Positions 30,801 to 41,868 of a DNA stretch of 64,000 nt are shown here, piece by piece; within the stretch, counting starts at the first letter, position 1; each line of letters starts with the position of its first letter. The notes beneath the pieces were generated by a model. That model was not told the origin of the DNA. It saw nothing but the letters and a program-made list of their open reading frames with translations, and did not search any database. Position numbers and translations under genes: made by a program. The stretch is from Streptomyces sp. HUAS MG91 (GTDB lineage Bacteria; Actinomycetota; Actinomycetes; Streptomycetales; Streptomycetaceae): NCBI RefSeq assembly GCF_040529335.1, contig NZ_CP159534.1:5890001-5954000 (forward strand). The letters are read 5' to 3'.

Positions 30801-30939
30801 CGCCGAGGAGTTGTTCATCTCGCCGAAGACGGCCAGCGTCCACGTCTCCAACATCCTGGCCAAGCTGGGAGTCGCGGGCCGCGGCGAGGCCGCCGCGCTC
30901 GCCCACCGGCTGCGCCTCTTCCCGGCGGTCCGGAGCTGA
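27886..30939 (+). CDS. Large LuxR-family (LAL-type) ATPase transcriptional regulator
   Basis: The regulator is about 1017 aa. An N-terminal AAA/NB-ARC-like ATPase has Walker A GGEAGVGKTRL and Walker B VVVVLEDLHWADA. A long helical TPR-like middle follows (about residues 400-930), then a C-terminal LuxR HTH: LTSRERDVLRLVTAGRSNRQIAEELF then SPKTASVHVSNILAKLG. Such proteins usually activate transcription when a ligand or nucleotide is bound. The open frame extends back to 27742, but a terminator lies inside that extension. The second such protein in the window starts about 10 residues before the matching FIGRE motif, so ATG 27886 or GTG 27898 is the likely start. Its target genes are not evident. 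Confidence 0.9.
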   Translation: MLGDVETRSVSPVFVGRADELGILHTALGRADAGEPQALLLGGEAGVGKTRLVEEFAASACARGAVVVTGGCVEIGADGLPFAPFSTALRALRRALPDELDRAAAGREDELARILPELGDGLTRQRDGRGDESATALLFELTARLLEQVAAERTVVVVLEDLHWADASTRHLLAYLFRTLRSGRLAVVATYRADDVHRRHPLRPLLAELDRLRTVTRIELARLTRDEVARQIAGIIAAEPERSLVDDIFRRSDGNAFFVEELAVSAAEGCVTGLTDSLRDVLLVRVESLPESAQRIARICAEGGSTVEYPLLEAVAGLGADALIEALRAAVGANILLATTDGDGYRFRHSLVREAVSDDLLPGERSRINRRYAEALEADPALVPADSRVMRLASYWYHAHDAAKALPAVLDASVEARRRHAYSEQLRLLERAMELWDGTPQEIRSALRMGHYASAYRSCGCDPAETRLDFLDLMAEAADAGRLCGERERALKIGKRAIRILEDAAADGAGDPLLAAWFWLQRSRIISHIARGNGWDEIAKAQELVRGLPPSAVHAEVLAHAAAWGMLHRPGAETLAAAERAVEYARMVGDQEVELHARLVRGGLLVDAGSVEQGFAELYEVRERSMELGLMARINNVNVNLPSALESAGRSAESVRICVEGVAFYHRHGLTDTKGWIVSNKAESLVSLGRWDEAVDAAGWAHDFCLSDKPRATALTQLAAVALGRGALQEAARHLTAAQRCVGTHDPQPQYDLPIAHRVVELAVAQGRLLDARADLARIVDAGLPPSSQRYLWPLLRTAAEAEADARGLPAADAGRAEAVARIRAAAKHQATPVPLWLAHDQWVRTELLRAEGRDTPDDWSATVTVLEPLDRPYDLARARYRLAASLLARAEDDDRDRATELLRLAAAVADHLGARPLAESVALLAQRARIGLTRDAPRRDAPADPAGELGLTSRERDVLRLVTAGRSNRQIAEELFISPKTASVHVSNILAKLGVAGRGEAAALAHRLRLFPAVRS

Positions 30940-31007
30940 GGCCGGCGCCGGGCCCTCCCGTACGCTGGACGGCGGAGCCCGGCCGCACGAGCCAGGGGAG
31001 GCGCACC

Positions 31008-31217
31008 GTGTTCAACATGTTCGAGGAACTGTTCTCACCCGGACGCAAGCACACGAACGACGAGCGCAAGCGCCTGGAGCTGACCCGCGTCGACCTCAAC
31101 GACGGCGATCCCGGCCGCGGCCCGATAGACCTCACCTCGGGCAAGGTCGTCGTCCGCCGGCCGCGTCCGGAGCCCGCCGACGCGGCCGACGGCGACGACG
31201 GCGACGAGGTCAGCTGA
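31008..31217 (+). CDS. Small acidic protein, 69 aa (DUF6191-like)
   Basis: The GTG start is 6 nt after GGGGAGG. The protein begins MFNMFEELFSPGRKHTNDERKRLELTRVD and continues with GPIDLTSGKVVV and a Pro/Asp-rich tail. The beginning resembles short Streptomyces proteins annotated as DUF6191 (recalled, unsure). It is soluble with no cysteines. TACGCT about 45 nt upstream could be its promoter. Its end overlaps the convergent sugar dehydrogenase gene by 8 nt. Confidence 0.72.
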   Translation: MFNMFEELFSPGRKHTNDERKRLELTRVDLNDGDPGRGPIDLTSGKVVVRRPRPEPADAADGDDGDEVS

Positions 31218-32430
31218 CCTTCAGCTCCAGGATCCGGTCGTCACCCTTGCCCGGTGTGCCCCGGCTGTCCGTCTCGCTCGTCACCAGCCACAGCCTGTCC
31301 CCGCCCGCCGCGACCACCGTGCGCAGCCGCCCGTACTCGCCCTTGAGGAACGCCTGCGGATCGTGCGCGGCCTTCGTACCGTCCAGCGGCACCCGCCACA
31401 GCCGCTCGCCCCGCAGGCCCGCCATCCAGATCGAACCCTTCGCATACGCGATGCCGCTGGGCGACGCCTCCGAGGTGTGCCACTGGGCGATCGGGTCGTG
31501 GTACTCGGAGTCGCCGCTCTTCCCCTCGGCGTCCGGCCAGCCGTAGTCGTCACCGGCCACGATGTCGTTCAGCTCGTCCCAGGTGTCCTGGCCGAACTCC
31601 GAGGCCCACAGCCGCTTGCCGGAGTCCCAGGCCAGCCCCTGCACGTTGCGGTGCCCGTACGAGTACACGGGGGAGTCGCCGAAGGGATTGCCCGGAGCGG
31701 GCTCCCCCTCCGGCGTCAGCCGCAGGATCTTGCCGCCCGTGGACTGCTTGTCCTGCGCCAGTTCGGTGCGGTACGTCTCGCCGGTGCCGACGTAGAGCAT
31801 GCCGTCGGGGCCGAACGCGATCCGGCCGCCGTTGTGGTTCGTGCCCTTGGGGATGCCCTTGAACACCGTGTCCGGCGCGCCCAGCCGCTCGCCCGCGGGC
31901 TTCTTCTCGTCGTAGACCATCCGTGCGACGCGGTTGTCCGACGCCGTCGTGAAGTACGCGTAGACCAGGTGGTCCGAGGCGTAGTCGGGGGAGAGCGCGA
32001 GGCCGAGGAGGCCGCCCTCGCCGGCCGCCGCCACCCCGGGCACCGAGCCCGCCACGGTCTTCTTCCCGGTGTCCGTGTCCACTCTGGTGATCGTCCCCTC
32101 GTCGCGGGACGACACGAGCAGCCCGCCCTCGGGCAGCGGGGCGAGCCCCCACGGTGACTTCAGGTTCTCGGTGACCGTGCGCACCACGCGCACCGAGCCC
32201 TCGGCCGGCGGCACGGCGCCCGACGACCCGGAGGCGCTGGCGCCGGGCGCCGTCCGGCCGGACGGGGTGCTCCCGTCGCCGGGCCGGCCGTTGTCCCCGG
32301 ACGAGCAGCCCGCCGTGAGCAGGAGCGCGGCGCAGGCGGCCAGGGCGAGTGCGGGCCGGACAGCTGGACGTGGCACGGTCGGGTCCCTTCGACGCGGGAT
32401 GCGCGGGATGCGCGCGGTTCTCCTGTTCAT
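31210..32430 (-). CDS. PQQ-type sugar dehydrogenase lipoprotein (glucose/sorbosone dehydrogenase fold)
   Basis: The 406-aa exported protein has a signal peptide (RPALALAACAALLLTAGC) with the lipobox LTAGC, so it is anchored outside the membrane. The mature part is a six-bladed propeller of the soluble glucose dehydrogenase/sorbosone dehydrogenase family: NLKSPWGLAPLPEGGLLVSSRDEGTI, NHNGGRIAFGPDGMLYVGTG, and YSYGHRNVQGLAWD. These carry the Gly-rich and His/Arg residues that bind PQQ and sugar in the family. Streptomyces are not known to make PQQ, so the cofactor is uncertain. ATG 32430 was chosen because it gives a normal lipoprotein signal; the start could also be the internal GTG nearer the hydrophobic core. 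Confidence 0.88.
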   Translation of the reverse strand: MNRRTARIPRIPRRRDPTVPRPAVRPALALAACAALLLTAGCSSGDNGRPGDGSTPSGRTAPGASASGSSGAVPPAEGSVRVVRTVTENLKSPWGLAPLPEGGLLVSSRDEGTITRVDTDTGKKTVAGSVPGVAAAGEGGLLGLALSPDYASDHLVYAYFTTASDNRVARMVYDEKKPAGERLGAPDTVFKGIPKGTNHNGGRIAFGPDGMLYVGTGETYRTELAQDKQSTGGKILRLTPEGEPAPGNPFGDSPVYSYGHRNVQGLAWDSGKRLWASEFGQDTWDELNDIVAGDDYGWPDAEGKSGDSEYHDPIAQWHTSEASPSGIAYAKGSIWMAGLRGERLWRVPLDGTKAAHDPQAFLKGEYGRLRTVVAAGGDRLWLVTSETDSRGTPGKGDDRILELKVS

Positions 32431-32494
32431 ACACCGCTCGCGCCGCCCGGGTTCCCGATCTCCGCGCACGGAATCCGGCCGGGCCCCCGACGGG

Positions 32495-33508
32495 TCAGTC
32501 CCAGGAGCCCCGCGCCGGGGGCAGCCCCGCGATCTCCGCCAGATCGGCGTCCGTCAGCGACAGGTGCGCCGCCGCCGCGTTCTCGGCCGCCCACCGCTCG
32601 TGCTTCGTGCCCGGTACGGGGATCACGGTGCGCCCGCGCGACAGCACCCAGGCCAGCGCCACCTGGGCCGGCGTCACGTCCGCGCCGTGCCGCGCCGCGA
32701 CCCGGCGCAGCCCCGCCACGACGGGCTGGTTCGCGGCCATCATCTCGGCGGTGAAGCGCGGGTGCCGGGCGCGTACGTCGTCGGGCTCGAAGCCCTGGCC
32801 CGGGGTGAGCGTCCCGCTCAGGAAGCCGTTGCCGAGCGGCATCGCCGCCAGGAACCCCACACCGCGCGCCGCGCACCACGGCAGCAGCGCCGCGAGCGCC
32901 TCCGGCGACCACACGGACAGCTCGGCCATCACCGCGCTCACCGGGAAGACCTGCTGGATCCGCTCCAGTTGCCGAATCGTTCCGGCATGCAGCCCGTCAC
33001 GGCCGTCGCGGCGCGTGGCCCGCGCCCCCACCGCGCACAGCCCGAGCGCGCGCACCTTGCCGGCGCTCACCAGCTCCGCCATCGCGCCCCAGGTCTCCTC
33101 GATGGGCACCTCGGGGTCGGGGCGGTGCAGTTGGTACAGGTCGATGCGGTCCGTCTGGAGCCGCCGCAGCGACGCGTCGCAGGCCCTGCGCACGTACCCC
33201 GGGCGGCCGTTGGCGACGATGTGCTGCTCACCGACGAGCAGCCCCACCTTGGTCGACACGAACGCGTCCGCGCGCCGCTCCTTGAGGACCCGGCCGAGCA
33301 GCAGCTCATTGGTGAACGGCCCGTACATGTCCGCCGTGTCGAGCAGCGAGCACCCCCGGTCCAACGCCGTGTGCACCGCCCGCAGGGACTCCTCCCCGCG
33401 CCGCCGCGAGCCGGTGTACGCCCAGTTCATCGGCATGCAGCCGAGTCCGACCGCGCCCACCTCGAGCGCCGCGGCGCCGATCGCCCGGCGCGCACCTCCT
33501 GGCTCCAC
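32495..33508 (-). CDS. Aldo/keto reductase
   Basis: The 337-aa NADPH-dependent oxidoreductase has the (beta/alpha)8 aldo-keto reductase pattern. The tetrad is visible: Asp and Tyr in LLDTADMYG, Lys in AFVSTKVGL, and His in LYQLHRPDP. NADPH-binding GRTVIPVPGTKHERWAAENAAA is near the C-terminus. I chose the GTG at 33508 because the sequence after it (about 20 residues before GLGCMPM) fits the family and AGGGAGGG lies upstream. The substrate is unknown. It is divergent from the hydroxyacid dehydrogenase gene, sharing a 76-nt promoter region. Confidence 0.9.
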   Translation of the reverse strand: MEPGGARRAIGAAALEVGAVGLGCMPMNWAYTGSRRRGEESLRAVHTALDRGCSLLDTADMYGPFTNELLLGRVLKERRADAFVSTKVGLLVGEQHIVANGRPGYVRRACDASLRRLQTDRIDLYQLHRPDPEVPIEETWGAMAELVSAGKVRALGLCAVGARATRRDGRDGLHAGTIRQLERIQQVFPVSAVMAELSVWSPEALAALLPWCAARGVGFLAAMPLGNGFLSGTLTPGQGFEPDDVRARHPRFTAEMMAANQPVVAGLRRVAARHGADVTPAQVALAWVLSRGRTVIPVPGTKHERWAAENAAAAHLSLTDADLAEIAGLPPARGSWD

Positions 33509-33571
33509 GTGCCCGTGACCCTCCCTCGCTGAGGCCACCAACCTAACCTCTGCGCCCCGAGCGCTCTGACA

Positions 33572-33577
33572 TAGCCT
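33572..33577 (+). promoter_or_regulatory. Candidate -10 box for a leaderless 2-hydroxyacid dehydrogenase gene
   Basis: TAGCCT ends 7 nt before the ATG at 33585, and no ribosome binding site is present. Confidence 0.45.
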
Positions 33578-33584
33578 CCTGACC

Positions 33585-34523
33585 ATGACTGGTGACGTAT
33601 GGCTCCCCTTCCCCGCCGACGAGGTCCCCGGGCTGCCCGAGGGGCTCGACTACCGCTTCTGGGACGGTGACTCCGACTTTCCGGCGGACCCGGCCGACTG
33701 CGCGTTCTACGTCGTTCCGTACGCGAAGAGCGCCGAGGTCTGCGTACGCCCGCTGCCGCGGATGACGTCCGTCCACACGGTGCAGACCCTCACCGCGGGG
33801 GTGGACCACGTGCAGTCCGGGCTCAAGTACCTGCGCCCCGGCGTGCAGTTGTGCAACGCCCGGGGGGTGCACGACGCCAGCACCGCCGAACTCGCGCTCA
33901 CTCTCACCCTCGCCTCGCTGCGCGGCATCCCGGACTTCGTGCGCGGCCAGGAGCACGGCGAGTGGCGCACCGGATTCCGCCCGGCGCTCGCCGACCGGAC
34001 GGTGCTCATCCTGGGCTACGGCGCCATCGGCAGCGCCATCGAGGACCGGCTCGTCCCGTTCGAGGTCGCGCGGGTGGTGCGCGTCGCACGCTCCGCCCGC
34101 ACCACGGAGCGCGGCCCCGTGCACGCGCTCGCCGACCTGCCCGGTCTGCTGCCCGAGGCCGACGTCGTCATCGTCGTCACCCCGCTCACCGAGGACACCC
34201 GCGGCCTGGTGGGCGCCGACTTCCTGGCCCGCCTCAAGGACGGCGCGCTCCTGGTGAACGTCGGGCGCGGCCCCGTCGTCGACACCAAGGCACTGCTCGC
34301 CGAGGTCGACAACGGCCGGATCCTGGCCGCCCTGGACGTCACCGACCCCGAACCGCTGCCCCGGGACCATCCGTTGTGGCAGGCTCCGGGAGTGCTCATC
34401 TCCCCGCACGTCGGCGGACCCACGTCCGCCTTCCTGCCCCGCGCCAAGCGGCTGCTCGCCGCTCAGCTGACCCGGTTCGCCGAGGGCAGACCCCTCGACA
34501 ACCTCGTGCTCACCGTCGGCTGA
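33585..34523 (+). CDS. D-isomer specific 2-hydroxyacid dehydrogenase
   Basis: This 312-aa NAD-dependent dehydrogenase would interconvert a 2-keto acid and a D-2-hydroxy acid. The Rossmann motif VLILGYGAIGSAIE lies near residue 141. The catalytic Arg is in LVNVGRGPVVD, Glu in DPEPLP, and His in SPHVGGP. The N-terminal half is shorter than in formate or phosphoglycerate dehydrogenases. The substrate is not evident. It is divergent from the aldo/keto reductase, and the two may act on related carbonyl compounds (inference). Confidence 0.9.
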   Translation: MTGDVWLPFPADEVPGLPEGLDYRFWDGDSDFPADPADCAFYVVPYAKSAEVCVRPLPRMTSVHTVQTLTAGVDHVQSGLKYLRPGVQLCNARGVHDASTAELALTLTLASLRGIPDFVRGQEHGEWRTGFRPALADRTVLILGYGAIGSAIEDRLVPFEVARVVRVARSARTTERGPVHALADLPGLLPEADVVIVVTPLTEDTRGLVGADFLARLKDGALLVNVGRGPVVDTKALLAEVDNGRILAALDVTDPEPLPRDHPLWQAPGVLISPHVGGPTSAFLPRAKRLLAAQLTRFAEGRPLDNLVLTVG

Positions 34524-34778
34524 CAGCGGCCGACAGGCGTCCCGCGGGCCCCACGGATCCCTCCCGTGCGGGCGCGCGCACCCGGGTGCTGACGCTCCGC
34601 GCCCGCCCGGCTGCACCCCGTGCCGCCATCGTCGCTGGTCGTCACGGAGAGTAGAGGAACTATGTCCCTGAGTGACGAGACTGGTGTATCGTCCCGACTG
34701 GGGCAGCGCCGCTCGGCACCATGCGGCGCCGGGGACTTGTGACGGACTGCGAGGGGGGCGACGGGCGATGCACGGCCT

Positions 34779-37700
34779 ATGGGCACACAATCCGACGCGG
34801 CGGGGACGACGGCTGCTATGCCGGTCCTCACGTTCGCCCGTGCACGGGCGAAGTACCGGCTGCCGCAGGGGTCATACGTACCGGAGCGGACCGCGCGGCG
34901 GCCGCAGAAAGCATCCGCAGCCCGGGCAGAGCAAGACAGACGTGGGGGCGGCCCGGCGGACGGGGGCGGGCCGGTGACCGCCAAGGCGGCGTCGGCCGCG
35001 GCGCTCGGCGCCCCGCTGCGCACCGGCGGGCCGCTGCCCGCCCGGCCCCCCGAGCACCGGATGGGCGCGGGCTCGCAGTTGCTGCTCGTCCTGGTCTGCG
35101 CGGGGTACGCCGTGGGCTCCGCGCTCGGCTGGGGCTCCGACCGGATCGCCCTGTTCATGGGCGACTTCGGGCTGAGCGTCGCCGCCGCCACCGCGGCCGT
35201 CTCGAACTTCCTGTACGCCCGCAGCCGGCGCAGCCGTTTTCGATCCGCCTGGCTCCTGTTCGCCTTCTCCTCCCTGATGGCCGCTCTGGGCAACGGGGTG
35301 TGGGGCTGGTACGAGTTCGTCCTCCACGAGCCCGTGCCCAGCCCCAGCCTCGCCGACGTGTTCTTCCTCTGCTTCGCGCCGCCCGCCATCATCGGGCTGC
35401 TGGTCCTCGCCAAGCGGCCCATGACGAAGGCCGGCTGGATCTGCCTCGGGCTCGACGCGTGGCTGATCGCCGGCTCCCTGATCACGCTCTCCTGGAGCCT
35501 CGCCCTCGCGCACACCGCCGAGTTCGAGGGCCAGAGCGTCAGCAGGACGGCGCTCTCGCTCGCCTATCCGCTGCTCGACATCGCGCTCGTCAGCATGGTC
35601 CTCGCCCTGCACTTCCGGCGCTCGCCCGGCAACCGCACGGCGGTGAACACGGCGATCGGCGCGCTCGCCCTCACGGTGATGTGCGACGCCCTGTTCACCT
35701 CGCCGCTGCTGCACGCCACGTACCGCTCGGGCGAGATCCTCGACGCGGGCTGGTTCGCCGGCTCGCTGCTGATGGCGTACGCGCCCTGGGTGAGCGGCGG
35801 GGGCAGGACCCCCCAGGAGGAGCACCCCGCGGGCGGGGCGCGGCGCTACCAGGTGAGCCAGACCCGGCCCATCTCGGGCTCGCTGGCCGCGCTCACGCCC
35901 TATCTGGCCGCCGCCATCTGCACCCTGGGCATTCTCTACAACGTCCTGAACGGGCACAGCGTCGACCGGATCGTCCTCTTCACCGCCTGCACCGTCGTGC
36001 TGGCGCTCGTCGTGCGCCAGGGCATCATGCTCCTCGACAACATCACCCTCACCCAGGAACTGGCCCAGAAGGAGAACCACTTCCGGTCCCTGGTGCAGGG
36101 CTCCAGCGACGTCATCATGATCGCCGCGCCGAACGGGGTGCTGAGATACGTCAGCCCGGCCGCCGCCGGGGTCTACGGCCGCGACGCGGAGGAACTCGTC
36201 GGGTCCGAGCTGGCCTCGATCATCCACCCCGAGGACCTGGGGCGAGTGGTGCACGAGGTGCGCAGGTTCCTCGCCGCGAGCCAGGTCGAGGAGCCCACCA
36301 CCCGCATCGAGTGCCGCTTCCGCTCCGGCACGGGCTCCTGGCTGAACGTGGAGTCCACGGTCAACCGCCACCACGGCGGCCTGATCCTCAACAGCAGGGA
36401 CGTGACCGAACGGGTGCGCCTCCAGGCGCAGTTGCAGCACAACGCCGAGCACGACCCGCTCACCGACCTGCCCAACCGCGCGCTGTTCACCAAGCGGGTC
36501 GGCCAGGCCCTCGCCGGGCGGCGGGCCACGGACCGCGGCACCGCCGTGCTCTTCATCGACCTCGACGGCTTCAAACAGGTCAACGACACGATCGGCCACC
36601 AGGCGGGCGACGAACTGCTCGTGCAGGCGGCAAGAAGGCTGGCCGACTCCGTACGCGCCTCAGACACCGCGGCTCGTCTCGGCGGTGACGAGTTCGCGGC
36701 ACTGATCGTCGGCGACGGAAGCCGCGACCACACCGCCAGGGAGCAGCACATCTACGAGCTGGCCGACCGGCTGAGAATCAGGCTCTCCCAGCCCTACTCG
36801 ATCGACGGGCACGACAATGTGCGCGTCGCCGCGTCCATCGGCGTCTCGTTCGCCGAGCCCGAGATCACGGCGGGCGAACTGCTGCGCAACGCCGACCTGG
36901 CCATGTACCGCGCCAAGGCGGCCGGCAAGGGGCGCGTGGAGCTGTACGCGCCGCAGATGCAGGCCGACGTCGTCCGCAAGGCGGAGCTGGCGACCCGGCT
37001 GCGCACGGCGCTGCACGACGGCGAGTTCGCGCTGCTGCACCAGCCGGTCGTGTCGCTCGACGACGGCCGGATCACGGCGGTCGCCGCACAGGCCCGCTGG
37101 CGCTCCGCGCAGGGCATCCTGTTCACCCCCGCCGAGTTCCTGCGGGTGGCCGACGACGGCGAGCGCACCGCCGAACTGGGGCGCTGGATGCTGGAGGAGG
37201 CCGTCGAGCAGGCCGCCGAGCGCGGCCACACCGGCCACGCCGTCCCGGTCGCCGTGCGGATCACGGCGCGCCGGCTGCTCGACCGCTCCATGCCGCTCGG
37301 CTCCATCGAGGCGCTGCTGACCCGGCACGGCCTGCCCTCGGGCGCGCTCATCATCGAGCTGGCCGACAGTGACCCCAGGGTGCCCCTCGACGAGCTGGAG
37401 CGGCGGCTCACGGCGCTGCGCAGGCTCGGTGTCCGGATCGCGCTGGACGGTTTCGGCAGCGGCTATGCGGCCATCACGGCGCTGCGCCGACTCCCCGTCG
37501 ACGTACTGAAACTGGACCGGTCGCTCGTCGAGGGCGTCGTCGAGTCGGCCCGGCTCCACAAGATCACCAGCGGGCTGCTCAGGATCGCCGGAGACCTCGG
37601 GCTCACCTCCGTGGCCGACGGCGTCGACCTGCCCGAACAGGTCGTGGCGCTGCGGTCGATGGGGTGCACGCACGGGCAGGGCATGGCGTTCTCGGGACCG

Positions 37701-37832
37701 CTCGACGAGTACCGGCTGCGCCGCGCGCTGGTCTCGGGGGAGTACCCGGTTCCGCTGGGGCCGATCGAGCCGGTGTTCGTGGGCGGGCCACCCCTGCGCT
37801 CACATAATGAGACTCCCGTCCCACCCACTTGA
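34779..37832 (+). CDS. Membrane PAS-GGDEF protein with a degenerate EAL domain (diguanylate cyclase)
   Basis: The product is about 1017 aa. A basic N-terminus (~90 residues) precedes about nine to ten membrane segments to roughly residue 430, then a PAS domain ([16 protein letters not shown]), GGDEF and EAL domains. LGGDEF is intact, and RASD five residues before it matches the RxxD product-inhibition site. The EAL domain has lost key residues: EAL reads AQA, the DDFGTG loop reads [10 protein letters not shown], and VAEGVE reads VADGVD. So it likely makes c-di-GMP and does not break it down. It is probably the S. coelicolor SCO5511 counterpart (recalled). ATG 34779 lacks a clear ribosome binding site; ATG 34818 is possible. 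The ilvB promoter overlaps its stop. Confidence 0.87.
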   Translation: MGTQSDAAGTTAAMPVLTFARARAKYRLPQGSYVPERTARRPQKASAARAEQDRRGGGPADGGGPVTAKAASAAALGAPLRTGGPLPARPPEHRMGAGSQLLLVLVCAGYAVGSALGWGSDRIALFMGDFGLSVAAATAAVSNFLYARSRRSRFRSAWLLFAFSSLMAALGNGVWGWYEFVLHEPVPSPSLADVFFLCFAPPAIIGLLVLAKRPMTKAGWICLGLDAWLIAGSLITLSWSLALAHTAEFEGQSVSRTALSLAYPLLDIALVSMVLALHFRRSPGNRTAVNTAIGALALTVMCDALFTSPLLHATYRSGEILDAGWFAGSLLMAYAPWVSGGGRTPQEEHPAGGARRYQVSQTRPISGSLAALTPYLAAAICTLGILYNVLNGHSVDRIVLFTACTVVLALVVRQGIMLLDNITLTQELAQKENHFRSLVQGSSDVIMIAAPNGVLRYVSPAAAGVYGRDAEELVGSELASIIHPEDLGRVVHEVRRFLAASQVEEPTTRIECRFRSGTGSWLNVESTVNRHHGGLILNSRDVTERVRLQAQLQHNAEHDPLTDLPNRALFTKRVGQALAGRRATDRGTAVLFIDLDGFKQVNDTIGHQAGDELLVQAARRLADSVRASDTAARLGGDEFAALIVGDGSRDHTAREQHIYELADRLRIRLSQPYSIDGHDNVRVAASIGVSFAEPEITAGELLRNADLAMYRAKAAGKGRVELYAPQMQADVVRKAELATRLRTALHDGEFALLHQPVVSLDDGRITAVAAQARWRSAQGILFTPAEFLRVADDGERTAELGRWMLEEAVEQAAERGHTGHAVPVAVRITARRLLDRSMPLGSIEALLTRHGLPSGALIIELADSDPRVPLDELERRLTALRRLGVRIALDGFGSGYAAITALRRLPVDVLKLDRSLVEGVVESARLHKITSGLLRIAGDLGLTSVADGVDLPEQVVALRSMGCTHGQGMAFSGPLDEYRLRRALVSGEYPVPLGPIEPVFVGGPPLRSHNETPVPPT

Positions 37833-37858
37833 CAGTGACTGGGCGCCGGGGGGAGGGT
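37829..37858 (+). promoter_or_regulatory. Promoter of the ilvB leader
   Basis: TTGACA (37829-37834) is a perfect -35 and overlaps the stop codon of the upstream c-di-GMP gene. GAGGGT (37853-37858) is 18 nt further on and ends 7 nt before the leader-peptide ATG. If it is the -10, the leader mRNA begins at its ATG. The same G-rich stretch could instead serve as a ribosome binding site. Confidence 0.6.
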
Positions 37859-37865
37859 CAGTGCC

Positions 37866-37907
37866 ATGCGCACCCGAATTCTCGTACTTGGAAAGCGCGT
37901 CGGCTGA
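37866..37907 (+). CDS. ilvB attenuation leader peptide (13 aa)
   Basis: The reading frame encodes [13 protein letters not shown]. The consecutive Ile-Leu-Val-Leu codons are exactly the amino acids made by the downstream pathway, the hallmark of ribosome-mediated attenuation. An intrinsic terminator follows 55 nt after its stop. The peptide itself probably has no function; ribosome stalling at those codons is the signal. Confidence 0.85.
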   Translation: MRTRILVLGKRVG

Positions 37908-37962
37908 AGCTGGGACCACCGGTTCGGACATCGGAATCCCCAGCGACCGCACCCGGCGCGCT

Positions 37963-37996
37963 CCCCTCGCTTGCCTCCCGGCACGAGGGGTTTTTT
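37963..37996 (+). terminator. Attenuator terminator upstream of ilvB
   Basis: CCCCTCG (37963-37969) pairs with CGAGGGG (37984-37990), with TGCC/GGCA stacked inside, and six T follow directly (37991-37996). A U-tract is rare among the hairpins of this window, which supports true intrinsic termination. It would stop transcription when branched-chain amino acids are plentiful and be avoided when the ribosome stalls on the leader codons. Confidence 0.85.
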
Positions 37997-38080
37997 GTTG
38001 CACCGGGACAGGCCGTACGCGCCAGACAACCCGCAACACCCTGCACAAACCTCGCAAAAACCCTCAGCATCGAGAAGAGA

Positions 38081-41591
<3,511 letters not shown>

Positions 41592-41600
41592 GCCTTCGGA

Positions 41601-41630
41601 CGGGGCCGCGGCACACGCCGCGGCCCCGTT
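41601..41630 (+). terminator. Terminator after ilvC
   Basis: CGGGGCCGCGGC (41601-41612) and GCCGCGGCCCCG (41617-41628) pair perfectly around ACAC and are followed by TT. It ends the ilvB-ilvN-ilvC cluster. Confidence 0.88.
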
Positions 41631-41743
41631 CTCCATGGGGTCTCCACGGCGCGGCCACTCGATCGTGGCCGGGTTGTCCAACCCGTCCAGCCACGGACGG
41701 GTGATCCTTCCAGGGAGGCGCAAGACCATCCCCCTGGCGCCAC

Positions 41744-41749
41744 TACACT
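41744..41749 (+). promoter_or_regulatory. Candidate -10 box for serA
   Basis: TACACT would start transcription near 41757, giving a 5' leader of about 110 nt. The leader has GC-rich hairpin potential at 41823-41846, but no leader peptide rich in Ser or Gly codons was found. Confidence 0.4.
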
Positions 41750-41868
41750 GCTGAATTATTCGCGTCGGGCCCACAGCGTCGTGCGTCTTCCACGCGGCCA
41801 TGCACCCACCCCTCCACCGCTTGCGGCCGTCGGGACGGCCGTCCGCATTGGGACTTGTGAGGACTCAC

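Noticed and set aside
41757..41868. An attenuator for serA like the one of ilvB
   Set aside because: No short frame with clustered serine or glycine codons and no hairpin followed by a T-run were seen in the leader.
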